From Zobellia russellii (lineage in GTDB: Bacteria > Bacteroidota > Bacteroidia > Flavobacteriales > Flavobacteriaceae), in assembly GCF_018728565.1 (NCBI RefSeq), contig NZ_JACSOI010000009.1, positions 1 through 64,000 on the forward strand: a stretch of DNA of 64,000 nt, read 5' to 3'. The notes beneath the pieces are model-generated. The model saw only the letters and a list, made by a program, of their open reading frames with translations. It did no database searches and was not told where the DNA came from. A program made the position numbers and the translations under genes. Below, one piece after another: positions 1-11,200 of the stretch; positions within the stretch are counted from its first letter, which is position 1, and each line of letters begins with the position of its first letter.

Positions 1-987
1 AGGAACCAGGGTACCGGTTCGACCAGGACCAAAGTTTTGGGCATGGAGTTCGATGCCCCGTTCGGGATAGCCCCCGTAGGGCTCCAGGGACTGATGTGGC
101 CCAATTCGCCCGAGATATTGGCCAGATCGGCGTTCAAGAACAACATACCCTTTATCCTGAGCACCGTTACCACGATGGATATCGAACGGGCCAGCGAACT
201 GACAGAGGGCAATGCCTGGTTCCAGCTATACAATCCCGCAGAAGATGCCCTTCGCGACGATATCATAAACAGGGCCGAGGCCGCCGGCTGCCCCGTACTG
301 GTACTGCTCTGCGACGTGCCCACCTTTGGCTACAGGCCGCGGGACATCCGCAACGGGCTGGCACTGCCCCCGAAAATGTCGTTGGCCAATATCCTGCAGA
401 TTCTGGGCAGGCCCACTTGGGCCATGAACACCCTGAAATACGGGCAGCCCACTTTTGAGACCTTGAAGCCCTATACGCCCGAAGGCCTCAACCTGAAACA
501 GTTGGGGCAGTTCATGGACAGAACCTTTTCGGGACGGTTGAACGAGGAAAGGATAAGGCCCATCCGCGACAGATGGAAGGGGAAACTCGTGCTCAAGGGC
601 GTAGCATCGGAACGGGACACCCAGGACGCCATTCGTATGGGGTTCGACGGCATCATCGTTTCCAACCATGGCGGAAGGCAGCTGGACGCCGCACAGTCCA
701 CCATAAGTTCCCTTGCCGAGATAGCAGGGAAATACGGTGACCGGATAGAGATCATGATGGACAGCGGGCTGCGTTCGGGTCCCGATATTGCAAGGACCAT
801 GGCCAGCGGGGCAAAATTCACCTTTATGGGAAGGTCCTTCCTCTATGGGTGCGGGGCACTGGGAAATAAAGGCGGCGACCACACCATTGCCATGTTAAAG
901 ACGCAGTTCAAACAGGTCATGGACCAGCTATGCTGCGAACACGTAGAGGACTTACCTAAACATCTTATTCAACTAAACAACCAATAG
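1..987 (+). CDS. FMN-dependent alpha-hydroxy-acid (L-lactate) dehydrogenase, 5' end outside the window
   Basis: The reading frame is open from base 1, so the true start lies upstream; 328 residues are visible against about 380 usual for the family. The protein is an FMN TIM barrel of the L-lactate dehydrogenase/glycolate oxidase family. It shows the active-site motif VSNHGGRQLD, and the FMN-phosphate region MMDSGLRSGPDIARTMASGA followed by FMGRSFLYG. It would oxidise a 2-hydroxy acid such as L-lactate to the keto acid and pass electrons to quinone or cytochrome. L-lactate is a product of some rhamnose and fucose pathways, which could link it to the neighbouring PUL, but that is inference. It is clearly more GC-rich than the genes that follow. 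The permease starts one base after its stop, so they are probably co-transcribed. Confidence 0.9.
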   Translation, partial: RNQGTGSTRTKVLGMEFDAPFGIAPVGLQGLMWPNSPEILARSAFKNNIPFILSTVTTMDIERASELTEGNAWFQLYNPAEDALRDDIINRAEAAGCPVLVLLCDVPTFGYRPRDIRNGLALPPKMSLANILQILGRPTWAMNTLKYGQPTFETLKPYTPEGLNLKQLGQFMDRTFSGRLNEERIRPIRDRWKGKLVLKGVASERDTQDAIRMGFDGIIVSNHGGRQLDAAQSTISSLAEIAGKYGDRIEIMMDSGLRSGPDIARTMASGAKFTFMGRSFLYGCGALGNKGGDHTIAMLKTQFKQVMDQLCCEHVEDLPKHLIQLNNQ

Positions 988-988
988 T

Positions 989-2404
989 ATGAGCCAAAAC
1001 CATCACGAGGAAGAAATAATTGAGGAAATAGCAGGGGGAGAATTTGAAAGAGAGCCTGTACCCACCTCCAAACTAAAGGGGTGGAAAAGCTTTTTGGGAA
1101 TGTATGCGGGAGAACATGCCGCAGGAACCGAATTTATGATTGGCCCACTGTTCTTAACTGCAGGTGTCAGTGCCTTTGACCTGATTGTAGGGCTTCTTAT
1201 AGGTAACCTGCTAGCCGTACTGAGCTGGAGGTTTCTTACTGCAAAAATTGCCGTGGCAAACAGGCTAACCCTCTACTATCAATTCGAAAAAATATGCGGC
1301 AAAAAACTGGTCATAGGTTATAACCTGGCCAACGGTATCTTATTTTGTTTTCTTGCCGGCGCCATGATAACCGTTTCGGCCACCGCCGTGGGAATCCCCT
1401 TTGATATGGAAATGCCAAAATTGACCGATACCACACCTAACGGCGCTACATGGGTCATTATCGTAATCCTTATTGGTGCCGTAATCTCGCTCATTGCCTC
1501 AAAAGGATACGATACCGTATCCAAGGCCGCCAATTATATGTCGCCCATAATTGTACTGGCCTTCTTGGCTTCAGGTATTGTAGCCTTAAATCAATTGGGC
1601 GTAAAGAGTTTTGCCGATTTCTGGAATATATGGGGAGAAGGTTCAGAGCCATTCCCCGGACAGCTTAAGTACACCTTCTGGCACGTGGTTATCTGGTCTT
1701 GGTTTGCCAATGCCGCCATGCATGTGGGCATGTCCGATCTATCTGTATTCAGGTTTGCAAAGAATGCTAATGCGGGATGGACCACTGCCGCAGGTATGTA
1801 TGTGGGCCATTACATGGCATGGATTGCGGCCGCACTACTCTATGCAGTCTACCTAAAATCTCCAGAAGCACAAGCATTTCTCTCCAATGGTGAGGCTCCA
1901 CCAGTGGCACCAGGTCCTTTAGCCAACAACGCTATAGGCATATTCGGTATCATAGCGGTGGTACTCGCCGGATGGACCACTGCCAACCCTACAATATATA
2001 GAGCAGGCTTAGCTTTCCAGGCCATCCTACCTAAACTGTCTACCTTCTGGGTAACCATCATTGCCGGGACCATTGCAACCATAGCCGGGCTATTCCCCGC
2101 TTTTGCTATGAAACTCCTAGGATTTGTAGCTCTGTACGGCTTTATACTCGCACCCTTTGGCGCCGTTATTGTTTTTGAGCACTTCTTCCACAAGCAGGCC
2201 GGAATAGTTAAAAACTATGCTGAGATTGCCAATATCAAGTTCAACAGATCCGTATTTCTAGCATGGGCCATCAGCTTTGGATTATTTTATTTTATTTCAA
2301 TTCAATTTGATGTGTTCCTTTCATTCGTGACCCTTCCTGCATGGCTACTCTGTGGGCTACTCTTCTTACTATTTAGCAAGAAGTTTCAGAAGACAAATCT
2401 TTAG
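989..2404 (+). CDS. NCS1-family permease (cytosine/purine permease-like)
   Basis: The 471-residue protein is almost entirely hydrophobic with about 12 predicted membrane spans, after a charged 30-residue N-terminus. The early sequence MYAGEHAAGTEFMIGPLFLTAG and the later WTTANPTIYRAGLAFQ segment fit the nucleobase:cation symporter-1 fold (purine, cytosine, allantoin or hydroxymethylpyrimidine permeases). The substrate cannot be read from the sequence. It lies one base downstream of the hydroxy-acid dehydrogenase and is followed by a strong terminator, so the two form the end of an operon that is probably separate from the PUL. Confidence 0.8.
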   Translation: MSQNHHEEEIIEEIAGGEFEREPVPTSKLKGWKSFLGMYAGEHAAGTEFMIGPLFLTAGVSAFDLIVGLLIGNLLAVLSWRFLTAKIAVANRLTLYYQFEKICGKKLVIGYNLANGILFCFLAGAMITVSATAVGIPFDMEMPKLTDTTPNGATWVIIVILIGAVISLIASKGYDTVSKAANYMSPIIVLAFLASGIVALNQLGVKSFADFWNIWGEGSEPFPGQLKYTFWHVVIWSWFANAAMHVGMSDLSVFRFAKNANAGWTTAAGMYVGHYMAWIAAALLYAVYLKSPEAQAFLSNGEAPPVAPGPLANNAIGIFGIIAVVLAGWTTANPTIYRAGLAFQAILPKLSTFWVTIIAGTIATIAGLFPAFAMKLLGFVALYGFILAPFGAVIVFEHFFHKQAGIVKNYAEIANIKFNRSVFLAWAISFGLFYFISIQFDVFLSFVTLPAWLLCGLLFLLFSKKFQKTNL

Positions 2405-2441
2405 GCATACCCGGATAGAATTCTTCAATACAATTTTAAAA

Positions 2442-2481
2442 AATAGCAGCTACATTAGAATCATGTAGCTGCTATTTTTTT
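2442..2481 (+). terminator. Rho-independent terminator after the NCS1 permease
   Basis: Perfect 14-bp stem (AATAGCAGCTACAT with its complement at 2463-2476), a 7-nt loop, then a run of T. It ends the dehydrogenase-permease operon and insulates the PUL. Confidence 0.85.
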
Positions 2482-2776
2482 GCTTTGTCACTCGTTTTAC
2501 ATCTCCTATTCTAATACATAAAATAGCCCTCAATATACTTTAGCATAGCCCTATATTCCCACATTAATTTCCTCTCTATTCTGGCATACGTAAAATCAAA
2601 AATAACTCAATTAAATCCATAGAACAGTTTTTCCAATACATACTACCATTCAACTTTTCAGGCTTTCCATGTACTTGTACACAACTACGTATTTCTTAAA
2701 TTCTACACCATTATTCCTCATCCTTTAATACGGCAAACGAAGGAGGTATACATCCGTTCAGAAAAGGAGTAAAAAA

Positions 2777-2809
2777 GTACAAAACACCTTATTTACAGCA
2801 TAGTACAGG
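2777..2809 (+). promoter_or_regulatory. Putative HTCS operator upstream of SusC/D pair 1
   Basis: The 17-mer TTACAGCATAGTACAGG (2793-2809) lies 157 bp before the SusC start. A second GTACA half-site is exactly 26 bp upstream at 2777. The same arrangement, with the same 26-bp spacing, precedes the second SusC gene, and single copies precede other PUL units. The rest of the 2482-2959 gap is AT-rich leader with no gene seen. Assignment to the HTCS is inference from its distribution. Confidence 0.6.
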
Positions 2810-2959
2810 TAAGTTAACTCATCCCATTAACATAATATTGTCATGTTGTTAACAAAAGATTAAGAGTCATATTTTACCTCCAAATCAGCTCTAATATACG
2901 AGCCTTCTATTGCTTAAAAAACTTAACACCAATCGATTTAAACTCAAAAGGGAAAAGAA

Positions 2960-5900
2960 ATGAAAGAACCTAATTTAAAGAAAATGAAATGGTTGTTGAC
3001 ACTGTTTCTATTGAACATTGCTAGCTTTTACGCTACTGCACAACAAACCAATGTAACCGGAACGGTAACCGATGTACAAGGCGTGCCTATTCCCGGAGTA
3101 AATATTGTGCAAAAAGGGACAACAAACGGTGTTGTATCCGATTTTGATGGTAACTATACGATTAACCTTAATGATGGGTCCGATATTTTAATATTCACCT
3201 ACATAGGATACCGGAGCACGGAAGAAGAAGTTGGTAGCAAAACTATAGTAAACGTAACCTTGAGCGAAGATACCCAAGCCTTGGACGAAGTTGTGGTTAT
3301 TGGATACGGTACACAGCGAAAATCGGATTTGACCGGTTCCGTTGCATCCGTAAGTTCCGAAGACATTACCCAAGTACCATCTTCACGTGTAGATCAAGTA
3401 CTCCAAGGTAGAGCCGCCGGTGTACAAGTTACCCAAACTAGTGGTGCGCCAGGGGCAGGTACCGTAATTAGGGTTCGTGGAGGAAATTCAATCACAGGAA
3501 GCAACGAGCCTCTTTGGGTAATAGATGGTATTGTAGTAGGAACCAATTTTAACCTCAACAATATTAATGCAAATGACATTAAATCCATAGAAATTCTAAA
3601 AGATGCATCTTCTATTGCCATTTATGGCTCAAGAGGAGCAAATGGTGTGGTGTTGGTAACTACTAAAAATGGTGCTGGAGCCGGATCAGGAAAACCGCAG
3701 GTTAGTGTAGGCTTATATACCAGTATGCAAATGGTACCTGAACAACCTGATATGCTTACCCAAGCAGAACAAATAGCGTTTACAAATGAAAGTGCCCGAT
3801 TCAGATCGGCCGCAGAGCCATTTCCTAACGCCCCATCTAGCTATCCGGATAATGACTGGTACGATTTGCTAATGGACCCATCTCCTATCTACAATGCGGA
3901 TATTTCTATTGCCGGATCATCTGAAAATGGGAACGTAAACTATTACAACTCATTAAATTTTTTCGATCAAGATGGTATTATAAAGAGTTCTGGAATACAG
4001 AAATATATTTTCCGCTCAAATTTAGACATTAAGCTAAATGAAAAACTAAAAACAGGGTTTCGCATTAACTATTCTAGGATAAGTCAAGATAACGGAGTGG
4101 TAAGTTTTGGAAACGCCTTTGCCATATTACCCACTCAACCTATTTATAATGATGACGGAACTTTTAACGGTTTTGATGAAGTTATTGGTACCCCTTTCTC
4201 CAACCCAATAGCAAATATTGCTTTGAATACAAATGAAACCTTTACCAATAATCTATTGGCCACGGCCTATTTGGAATACAAACCATGGGAAAATTGGATG
4301 ATCAGATCTACATTTAGTCCAGAATTCAATAACACCAAGCAAAATAGGTTTATCTCTAGCCAAAGTCCGGATTTACTTATAGTAGATGATTTGGGTAGAG
4401 CAAGTGTACGCACTGTTGCCAGTAACGGTTGGAACAATGAGAACACAATTCAATACCAATCAGATTTTAGTGAAAACCACAACTTAACCTTACTTGGTGG
4501 CGCTTCGTTTCAAAAAGTATCGACCGAAGTTACCGAAGCAGAAGCATTTGGTATTACTAGCGATGCCGTTGGATTCAACAATTTAGGTTTCTCCGATCCT
4601 ACAAGATCTGTAATTAACAGTGACTATACTGGATTTCAGATTGCATCATTTTTTGGAAGAATCAACTATTCTTATAAGGATAAATACCTTTTCACCTTAG
4701 TGGGAAGAACAGATGGTAGCTCTGTATTTGCTTCAGGAAACAAGTATGAATTTTACCCTTCTGTGGCAGGAGCCTGGAAAATAAGCGAAGAAGGCTTCAT
4801 GCAAAACCAAAGCTTTTTTAAAGATTTAAAGCTGAGAACAAGTTATGGCAAGTCTGGTAATCAAGCTATTGGTCCATATAGAACACTAGGGTTATTGACC
4901 GAAGCGAATACGACCCTGAACGGTTCCGAAATTCCTGGATTGACCCTAGGAAGACCTTCCAACCCCAGTTTAAAATGGGAAACTACCACTTCTTTTGATA
5001 TTGCCTTGGAAGCGTCAATGTTCGGGGGTGCTCTATTTACGGAGTTTAACTATTATCAGAAAGAAACAAACGACTTACTGTTAGACGTTACCATTCCTAG
5101 ACAGACCGGTTTTACCAGCCAATTGCAAAATGTTGGATCATTGGAAAATAAAGGATGGGAACTTCTTGTAAACTCCAAAAATATACAAAATGATAACTTC
5201 AGCTGGAACTCTACCTTAACATTGTCATCCAACAAAAACAAAATATTGGATCTTGGCGGCGTTGATTTTATAGATGTTACAGTCGATGAAATTTTGGGGT
5301 CAGGAAATACACGCCTTATAGTAGGCCAACCGGTTCCAGTCTTTACGGGAGTAAGGTATTTGGGAACATGGAAAAGTCAGGAAGAAATTGATGCTTCGGG
5401 CTTGACTTCTCCACAAGTGGTTGGTGGATCCAGATTTGAAGATTTAAATGGAGATGGTATAATTTCAACCGAAGATAATGTTGTCTTGGGAGACCCTACC
5501 CCAGACCTGATTTTTGGACTACAAAATACATTTACCTATAAGAATTTGGACTTTTCCTTTCATTTTCAAGGAACTAAAGGCAATGAAGTATTCAACTTAA
5601 GAACACGTAACCACTACTTTAACCGTGGAGAAACCACAAAATTTGGAGACTTACGTAATCGTTGGACAGAAAGCAATACTACCTCAGATATTCCAAGAGC
5701 TGGTGCGGACTCTGTAACCAATACCCCTAGTAACTCGGAATATGTAGAAGACGGATCGCATGTACGACTTAAAACGGCAAGATTGGCATATAATTTTCCA
5801 ATGGATAAAATGGGATGGGGAGACACAGTCAAAAACATGAGTCTTTATGTTTCCGGAAGTAACCTATTACTGTTTTCCGATTTTAGATTAATAGACCCTG

Positions 5901-6010
5901 AGACCAGTAGTTTTGGGAGAAACGGTCTGGGTAATATAGCCCAAGGATACTCTAATGGAGAATATCCTAATCCGCGAGTTGTAACACTTGGTCTAAACGT
6001 AACTTTTTAA
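2960..6010 (+). CDS. susC: SusC/RagA-type TonB-dependent outer-membrane transporter 1
   Basis: This 1016-residue outer-membrane receptor has a signal peptide ending near ASFYATAQ and a carboxypeptidase-regulatory-like domain (about residues 30-110, with the typical GVPIPGVNIVQKGT and DGNYTI). Next comes the SusC signature DEVVVIGYGTQRKSDLTGSV leading into the plug domain, then a long beta-barrel ending in an aromatic residue. Length and order are normal for the family. It would import glycan oligosaccharides across the outer membrane together with the SusD lipoprotein encoded 11 bp downstream. A candidate HTCS operator lies 157 bp upstream of the start. The second SusC in this locus has a near-identical N-terminal domain but differs in the barrel, so the two pairs probably import different products. 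Confidence 0.95.
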   Translation: MKEPNLKKMKWLLTLFLLNIASFYATAQQTNVTGTVTDVQGVPIPGVNIVQKGTTNGVVSDFDGNYTINLNDGSDILIFTYIGYRSTEEEVGSKTIVNVTLSEDTQALDEVVVIGYGTQRKSDLTGSVASVSSEDITQVPSSRVDQVLQGRAAGVQVTQTSGAPGAGTVIRVRGGNSITGSNEPLWVIDGIVVGTNFNLNNINANDIKSIEILKDASSIAIYGSRGANGVVLVTTKNGAGAGSGKPQVSVGLYTSMQMVPEQPDMLTQAEQIAFTNESARFRSAAEPFPNAPSSYPDNDWYDLLMDPSPIYNADISIAGSSENGNVNYYNSLNFFDQDGIIKSSGIQKYIFRSNLDIKLNEKLKTGFRINYSRISQDNGVVSFGNAFAILPTQPIYNDDGTFNGFDEVIGTPFSNPIANIALNTNETFTNNLLATAYLEYKPWENWMIRSTFSPEFNNTKQNRFISSQSPDLLIVDDLGRASVRTVASNGWNNENTIQYQSDFSENHNLTLLGGASFQKVSTEVTEAEAFGITSDAVGFNNLGFSDPTRSVINSDYTGFQIASFFGRINYSYKDKYLFTLVGRTDGSSVFASGNKYEFYPSVAGAWKISEEGFMQNQSFFKDLKLRTSYGKSGNQAIGPYRTLGLLTEANTTLNGSEIPGLTLGRPSNPSLKWETTTSFDIALEASMFGGALFTEFNYYQKETNDLLLDVTIPRQTGFTSQLQNVGSLENKGWELLVNSKNIQNDNFSWNSTLTLSSNKNKILDLGGVDFIDVTVDEILGSGNTRLIVGQPVPVFTGVRYLGTWKSQEEIDASGLTSPQVVGGSRFEDLNGDGIISTEDNVVLGDPTPDLIFGLQNTFTYKNLDFSFHFQGTKGNEVFNLRTRNHYFNRGETTKFGDLRNRWTESNTTSDIPRAGADSVTNTPSNSEYVEDGSHVRLKTARLAYNFPMDKMGWGDTVKNMSLYVSGSNLLLFSDFRLIDPETSSFGRNGLGNIAQGYSNGEYPNPRVVTLGLNVTF

Positions 6011-6021
6011 CAACAACACAG

Positions 6022-7605
6022 ATGAAAACAAAAACTATAATTTTATATGTCTTAGTAATCTTCTCAGGATTTAGCTGTGAGAAGTTTTTAGAAGAGGAGC
6101 CAAGAGCCCTTATTGCCCCCGAAACATTCTTTGCTTCGGAAAACGACGCAAGACAGGCTGTGAACGGTATATACGCAATTCTAAAGAACAACTCTATCTA
6201 CGGGCAAGTAGGTCTAGATCATTTTTATGACAATGGTGCAGATATAATTGAGCCTAACCGTGCCGCTGATTTTGTAGAGCCTATTGGCAATTACTCCATG
6301 AATGAGGCATTGGCAGATGTTTCCGTTCAAAAAATGAGTGTTTCGGATACTTGGAAAGATTTGTACAGAGTTATTTTCAATACGAATATCATAATTGAAA
6401 GAGTAACGGGTAACGATGCAATATCCCAAGAAGCACAGACCAATATAATTGCCGAAACTACATTAATACGCGCTTTATGTTATTGGCATATTACCAATCT
6501 TTGGGGAGACGCACCATATTATACCGAAGCATTACCGTTGGACGAGGTTAGAGTTTTAGGAAGAACAGATGAGGCTACGATTATTAGTGGAGTCATGGCT
6601 GATTTAGAGTTTGCACAAGCAAACTTACCCAGTTCCTATAGCGGTGACGATAGCGGGAGAGCCTCTAAGTGGGTAGCAGCCATTATAGCTGCAAAAATCT
6701 ACATGAAACAAAAAGACTGGAGACCTGCGTTGGATAAGTGTTTAGAGATCATTAACCAGTCCGGCCATTCATTATTGCCTACTTATGAAGAAGTTTTTGA
6801 CCCCTCAAATGAGTACAATGCAGAGATTATTTGGTCCTTGGATTTTGCCAAAGATATTAGAGGCCAATTTGAAGAAGGTACGGTAAGGGCCGATGGTAGT
6901 TTACCTAGTGTTTTTGGTAACGGAAACTGGAGGCCAAGTATGTTTAGTCCACGTCTTAGAGACGAACCAAAGAACTCTAGTGAACGTGCTGCATTGGCGA
7001 GTGCTCTTTCTGCCAATGGCGAAGCTTTTAACGGAACTGGTTTACAAGTTGCATCAAAAGATTTTGCCGAAAAATTTCCTCTTAACGATTTAAGACGGCC
7101 TTTAAATGTGATGGACAATTATTTAGGGTTTGAACTTAACTTTCCTTACATGCCAAAAATCTGGAATTTAAACACATCTGATTCTCCTAGGTTTAATCAC
7201 AAAGACAATAGGTTAATATTTAGGTTGGCCGATGTCTACCTTATGGCGGCCGAATGTGAAAATGAACTAAACGGCCCTGCAAATGCATATCAATACATTC
7301 ATGCAGTTAGAGAGCGGGCTTATGCTACACAAGCTGAATGGGAGCTTGTAGGACTCAGCCAACAAGAATTTAGGGAGGCCATTTATGATGAGCGTAAGTG
7401 GGAGTTAGCGGGTGAGGCCCATAGACGGTACGATTTGATAAGATGGGGAATTTTAATGGATGTAGTCCAAAATTTGGAATACCGTTTCTGGCAACCTAAT
7501 CTGAATATTAAACCTTACCATGTATTATTACCTATTCCATTACAAGAATTACAAATAAATCCTGCGTTATTGGAGTCAGATCCAACCAACAATGGGTACC
7601 GATAA
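6022..7605 (+). CDS. susD: SusD/RagB-type glycan-binding lipoprotein 1
   Basis: The 527-residue protein begins with a lipoprotein signal (FSGFSC, lipidated Cys19), followed by the SusD N-terminal region with EEEPRALIAPETFFASENDARQ split by the usual helices. The C-terminal RagB/SusD region contains the conserved pattern around ERKWELAGEAHRRYDLIRWG. It sits on the cell surface as the lid of the SusC transporter and captures oligosaccharides. It is 11 bp downstream of SusC 1 and followed by a terminator, so the pair forms a two-gene unit. Confidence 0.94.
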   Translation: MKTKTIILYVLVIFSGFSCEKFLEEEPRALIAPETFFASENDARQAVNGIYAILKNNSIYGQVGLDHFYDNGADIIEPNRAADFVEPIGNYSMNEALADVSVQKMSVSDTWKDLYRVIFNTNIIIERVTGNDAISQEAQTNIIAETTLIRALCYWHITNLWGDAPYYTEALPLDEVRVLGRTDEATIISGVMADLEFAQANLPSSYSGDDSGRASKWVAAIIAAKIYMKQKDWRPALDKCLEIINQSGHSLLPTYEEVFDPSNEYNAEIIWSLDFAKDIRGQFEEGTVRADGSLPSVFGNGNWRPSMFSPRLRDEPKNSSERAALASALSANGEAFNGTGLQVASKDFAEKFPLNDLRRPLNVMDNYLGFELNFPYMPKIWNLNTSDSPRFNHKDNRLIFRLADVYLMAAECENELNGPANAYQYIHAVRERAYATQAEWELVGLSQQEFREAIYDERKWELAGEAHRRYDLIRWGILMDVVQNLEYRFWQPNLNIKPYHVLLPIPLQELQINPALLESDPTNNGYR

Positions 7606-7666
7606 AACATGAGCACTGTTTTACATTGTTGACAATTTTTTTTTGAGTTGTTTTGAGTTAGTTGGT

Positions 7667-7699
7667 AAGAGGGGCAAATTCATTTTGTCCCTCTTTTTT
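7667..7699 (+). terminator. Terminator after SusC/D pair 1
   Basis: Stem of about 12 bp (AAGAGGGGCAAA with TTTTGTCCCTCTT, one G-T pair), a short loop and a T run, about 60 bp after the SusD stop. Confidence 0.7.
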
Positions 7700-8087
7700 A
7701 TGCGCCATTTTTACTGTATTTACACACTTTAAAACTCGAAAAGAACATTTTATATCTATTGGCAAGCGGAAATATAATCCGCAACATTTTGAGATTAATG
7801 TGTAGAAGAAATGCAACGGCTCCATACCCATTCCAAAAAGGAACTGCACAACTCTATTCATACGCTTTGGAGAACATTTTCATCAATCTTGGGATACCCA
7901 GCAATCAAACGTTATCACTCAGACCACAATCGGGAAAAGCACCAATTCCTCCTACAATACACTTAGCCTAAATTTGTATTAGACTGTATCCACCCCCAAA
8001 TCAATAACTTAAATTTTACCTTAAACATAAATATTATTTTCTCGCTGTTATAGATGGTACACAATAATACTTCAAAGGGGTAAAAAC
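7700..8087. other. Intergenic region between the two SusC/D units
   Basis: No convincing gene: the short open frames here have no family features. The part near 8057 carries an extra GTACA upstream of the operator-like element described next. Confidence 0.5.
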
Positions 8088-8120
8088 GTACAGAACTGCT
8101 GAATTTCAGCATGGTACAGG
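8088..8120 (+). promoter_or_regulatory. Putative HTCS operator upstream of SusC/D pair 2
   Basis: TTTCAGCATGGTACAGG at 8104-8120 plus a GTACA half-site 26 bp upstream (8088) closely matches the element before SusC 1. The similarity runs through the whole segment, including a GTAAAAA stretch just before the first half-site and GGTAAGT after the second. It is 169 bp before the start codon. Confidence 0.62.
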
Positions 8121-8282
8121 TAAGTACTTTTAATCCAAATAAGTATCATTGGTCAAGCGAATTTAATGGGAAAAGGGATATAGTTCTCTCTTAATAGGCG
8201 CCTAAGACCTGGTTGTAAAACTAAGACTGCTTCCTCCCCTGTTCGATTCAAACAAATACTCAACAAAACTAAATTTAACGAG

Positions 8283-11200
8283 ATGAAAAGAAACTTTCAC
8301 GAACATTTTAAACGCTTTTTGGCTCTGTCCATAATGTTCTTGGCCAGTTACTATGCCAGTGCCCAGCAAAAGACGGTCACTGGAACGGTAATTGCTGCGG
8401 ACGGCCTGCCCATACCAGGTGTGAACATTGTACAAAAAGGCACTAACAACGGATCGGTATCCGACTTTGATGGTAATTACAGTATTAAACTTTCCGACGG
8501 CAGTAAAACTCTAGTATTTTCCTACATAGGTTATAAAACCGTAGAACGATCTTCTAGTAAAAAAACGGTAATAGATGTTACTCTTGAAGAAGATTCACAA
8601 GCTTTAGATGAAGTAGTTGTAATTGGTTACGCTGCAGTTTCTCGCGAAAAAGTACTAGGTGCATTGTCTTCTGTAAAGTCTGAAGATATTGCCCAAGTCA
8701 CCCCTACCAACGCTTTTGAAGGGGTACAAGGTCGTTTAGCGGGAGTTCAAATCGCATCAAACAGTGGCCCTGGTGGTTCTTTTGATATTAGAGTAAGGGG
8801 AACTTCTACCTTTAGCGCTGGCGGTACGGGTCCTCTTTATGTGGTAGATGGGCAGCAACTAGATAACATAGATAACATTGACCCAAATGATATTGCCTCC
8901 TTAGAAGTGCTAAAAGATGGAGCTACTACAGCTATTTACGGAACAAGAGGAGCAAATGGTGTAGTACTTATAACAACCAAGTCGGGAAAATCGGGGGAAG
9001 TAAACGTAGACGTAAATGTTGTAACAGGAATTAATACCTTAAACGGTGCAATTCCGGTATCCAATACAAGACAGCGCTTATTTTATGAAGATGTACGAAG
9101 AACACCCCAACAAAGGGAAACCCCTGCCGGTCGTGATAGGGATTCGCTAAGCCTATTGGTGAGAAATTCTGCTGATTTGCAAGATTTAATTACAAAAGCC
9201 GGCATCCGTAATCAAATAAATGTTTCACTAAGTTCTGGCAGCGATAAATTAAAAGCCTATTGGAATACAGGATATTTAGAAGAGGACGGTATTGTCCTTA
9301 ACAGTGATTTTAAAAGAATCAACACTAGATTTAAATTAGACTTTACACCAAGTAAAAAACTGACGGTGAGTACTTCATTTAATGGGTCTTTTGAAGAGCT
9401 TAACGGTTTAAGCGAATTTCAGGTTTTTACACAACTGGTGCAGCGTATTCCATATTACCCACTCTTTCAGCCTGATGGCACTTACACACCTGATTTGTTC
9501 AGTAGACAAAACCCACTGGCAGAAGCTGAACTACGTACCCAGAAACTAAGAACTTGGCGAGGTCAAAGTTTTAATTCCATACAATATAAAATTACCCCTT
9601 CATTTTCCCTAAAATCTACACTGGGTCTAAACTTTAGGCTAAGAAGAGATAATATATTTTCTCCATTATTGGTATTGAGTAGAAGAGCAGTAAATGCAGA
9701 GGGAAGTTTTCGAGATCGAATAGATTACGACATCCAGCAAGAAAATTTCATGAACTACAACAACACTTTTGGAAAACATAGTGTATCAGGGTTCGCAGGT
9801 ATGCAGATTCAGCGTCGTTTTGGAGAGAATTTTGGTCTTAACAGTACTGAATTTGTCTCTGAAGACATTAGGACATTTAATAATGCCATACCGGAAGACC
9901 TTGCAATCAATGCTGGGCAAACCTTCAACTCCCGAAGTAATCTGTTCTCTTTGTTCGGAGGGTTTAATTACGATTTTGACAACCGCTATCTCATAAGTGG
10001 TACTATAAGACGTGATGGTTCATCCCGTTTTGGTGACAATAAAGAATTTGGTTATTTCCCATCGGGTTCAGTAGGCTGGCGTGTTAGTAACGAGCCTTTC
10101 CTTAAGAATAGCGGTGTTGTTAATAATTTACTTATAAGAGCTAGTTATGGTGAGACCGGTAACGACAGGATTGGAGATTACGATTTTGTTTCGGCATTTT
10201 TACCAGGAGCCATTTATAACGACGTAAGTGGAGTTTCTCCTACTAGGCTCGGTAACCCGGAGTTAAGCTGGGAAAGCACCAACCAAACCAACCTTGGTTT
10301 TGATCTTGGTATGTTCAAGAACAGGTTAACGTTTACATTTGAAGCTTGGAGAAAAGATACCGAAGATTTGTTGGCAACCGTTCAATTACCGGAAGAATCT
10401 GGCTTTAACGGTATTCGCCAAAATGTTGGAGCCGTAAGGAACCAAGGGCTTGAGTTTAATCTTAGCGGTACCATATTAAGAACAAAAGACTTTAGTTGGA
10501 ACAGTAACTTTAATATCACTATCCAAGAAAATGAAGTTACCAAATTAGCAGGAGGCACTCCTTTTAGAAGCGGTGATTACTTAATTGAGGAGGGACAGCC
10601 AATTGGTAACATTTCAGGATACAAAAACCTTGGTGTTTATCAATATGACGAGTCTAATGCGTATACCGATGCCGGCGTACAGCTTACACCTAATTTTAAT
10701 GCATCCGGAGATTTTGAGAATTATACCCTAAACGGCCAGAACTATACGGGTAATGTTAACCAAATGAAAAATGGAGGAGCTACCCCACAAGGTGGAGACA
10801 TCATATGGGAAGACCTAGACGGAGATTTTAATATTACTACCGAAGATCGCCAGACCATTGGAAATGGACTACCTACAACCTTTGGTGGTTTCTCCAATGA
10901 TTTTAAGTACAAAGAACTGAGTTTAAGCTTCCTTTTGGATTACACCTTTGGTAATGACGTTTGGAAAAGATGGGACGAAGAACGTGATGATTTAAACAAT
11001 AGTGTAGAAACTCCTGGTCCTTTTCGTATTGACGGTGCTTGGCAGAACCCAGGAGATGTTACCGTTTATCCTAGATTGACCCGAGTGGCACAGAACCGGG
11101 AAAGACCCAATAGCTTTTTTGTTGAAGATGGAAGTTTCATAAAACTAAGATTTGTTCGTCTTGGGTACGAGTTACCAAAATCAGTTTTGGACAAAATGAA

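Noticed and set aside
226-882. Long open frame on the minus strand across the dehydrogenase gene
   Set aside because: It is antisense to a clear FMN enzyme, has no family features, and is explained by the high GC content of that gene.
2645-2690. Extra operator copy (GTACTTGTACA) further upstream of SusC 1
   Set aside because: It lacks the CAG block at the right distance from GTACA.
7759-7971. Small gene between the two SusC/D operons
   Set aside because: No start context, signal peptide or family pattern; composition looks like intergenic DNA.
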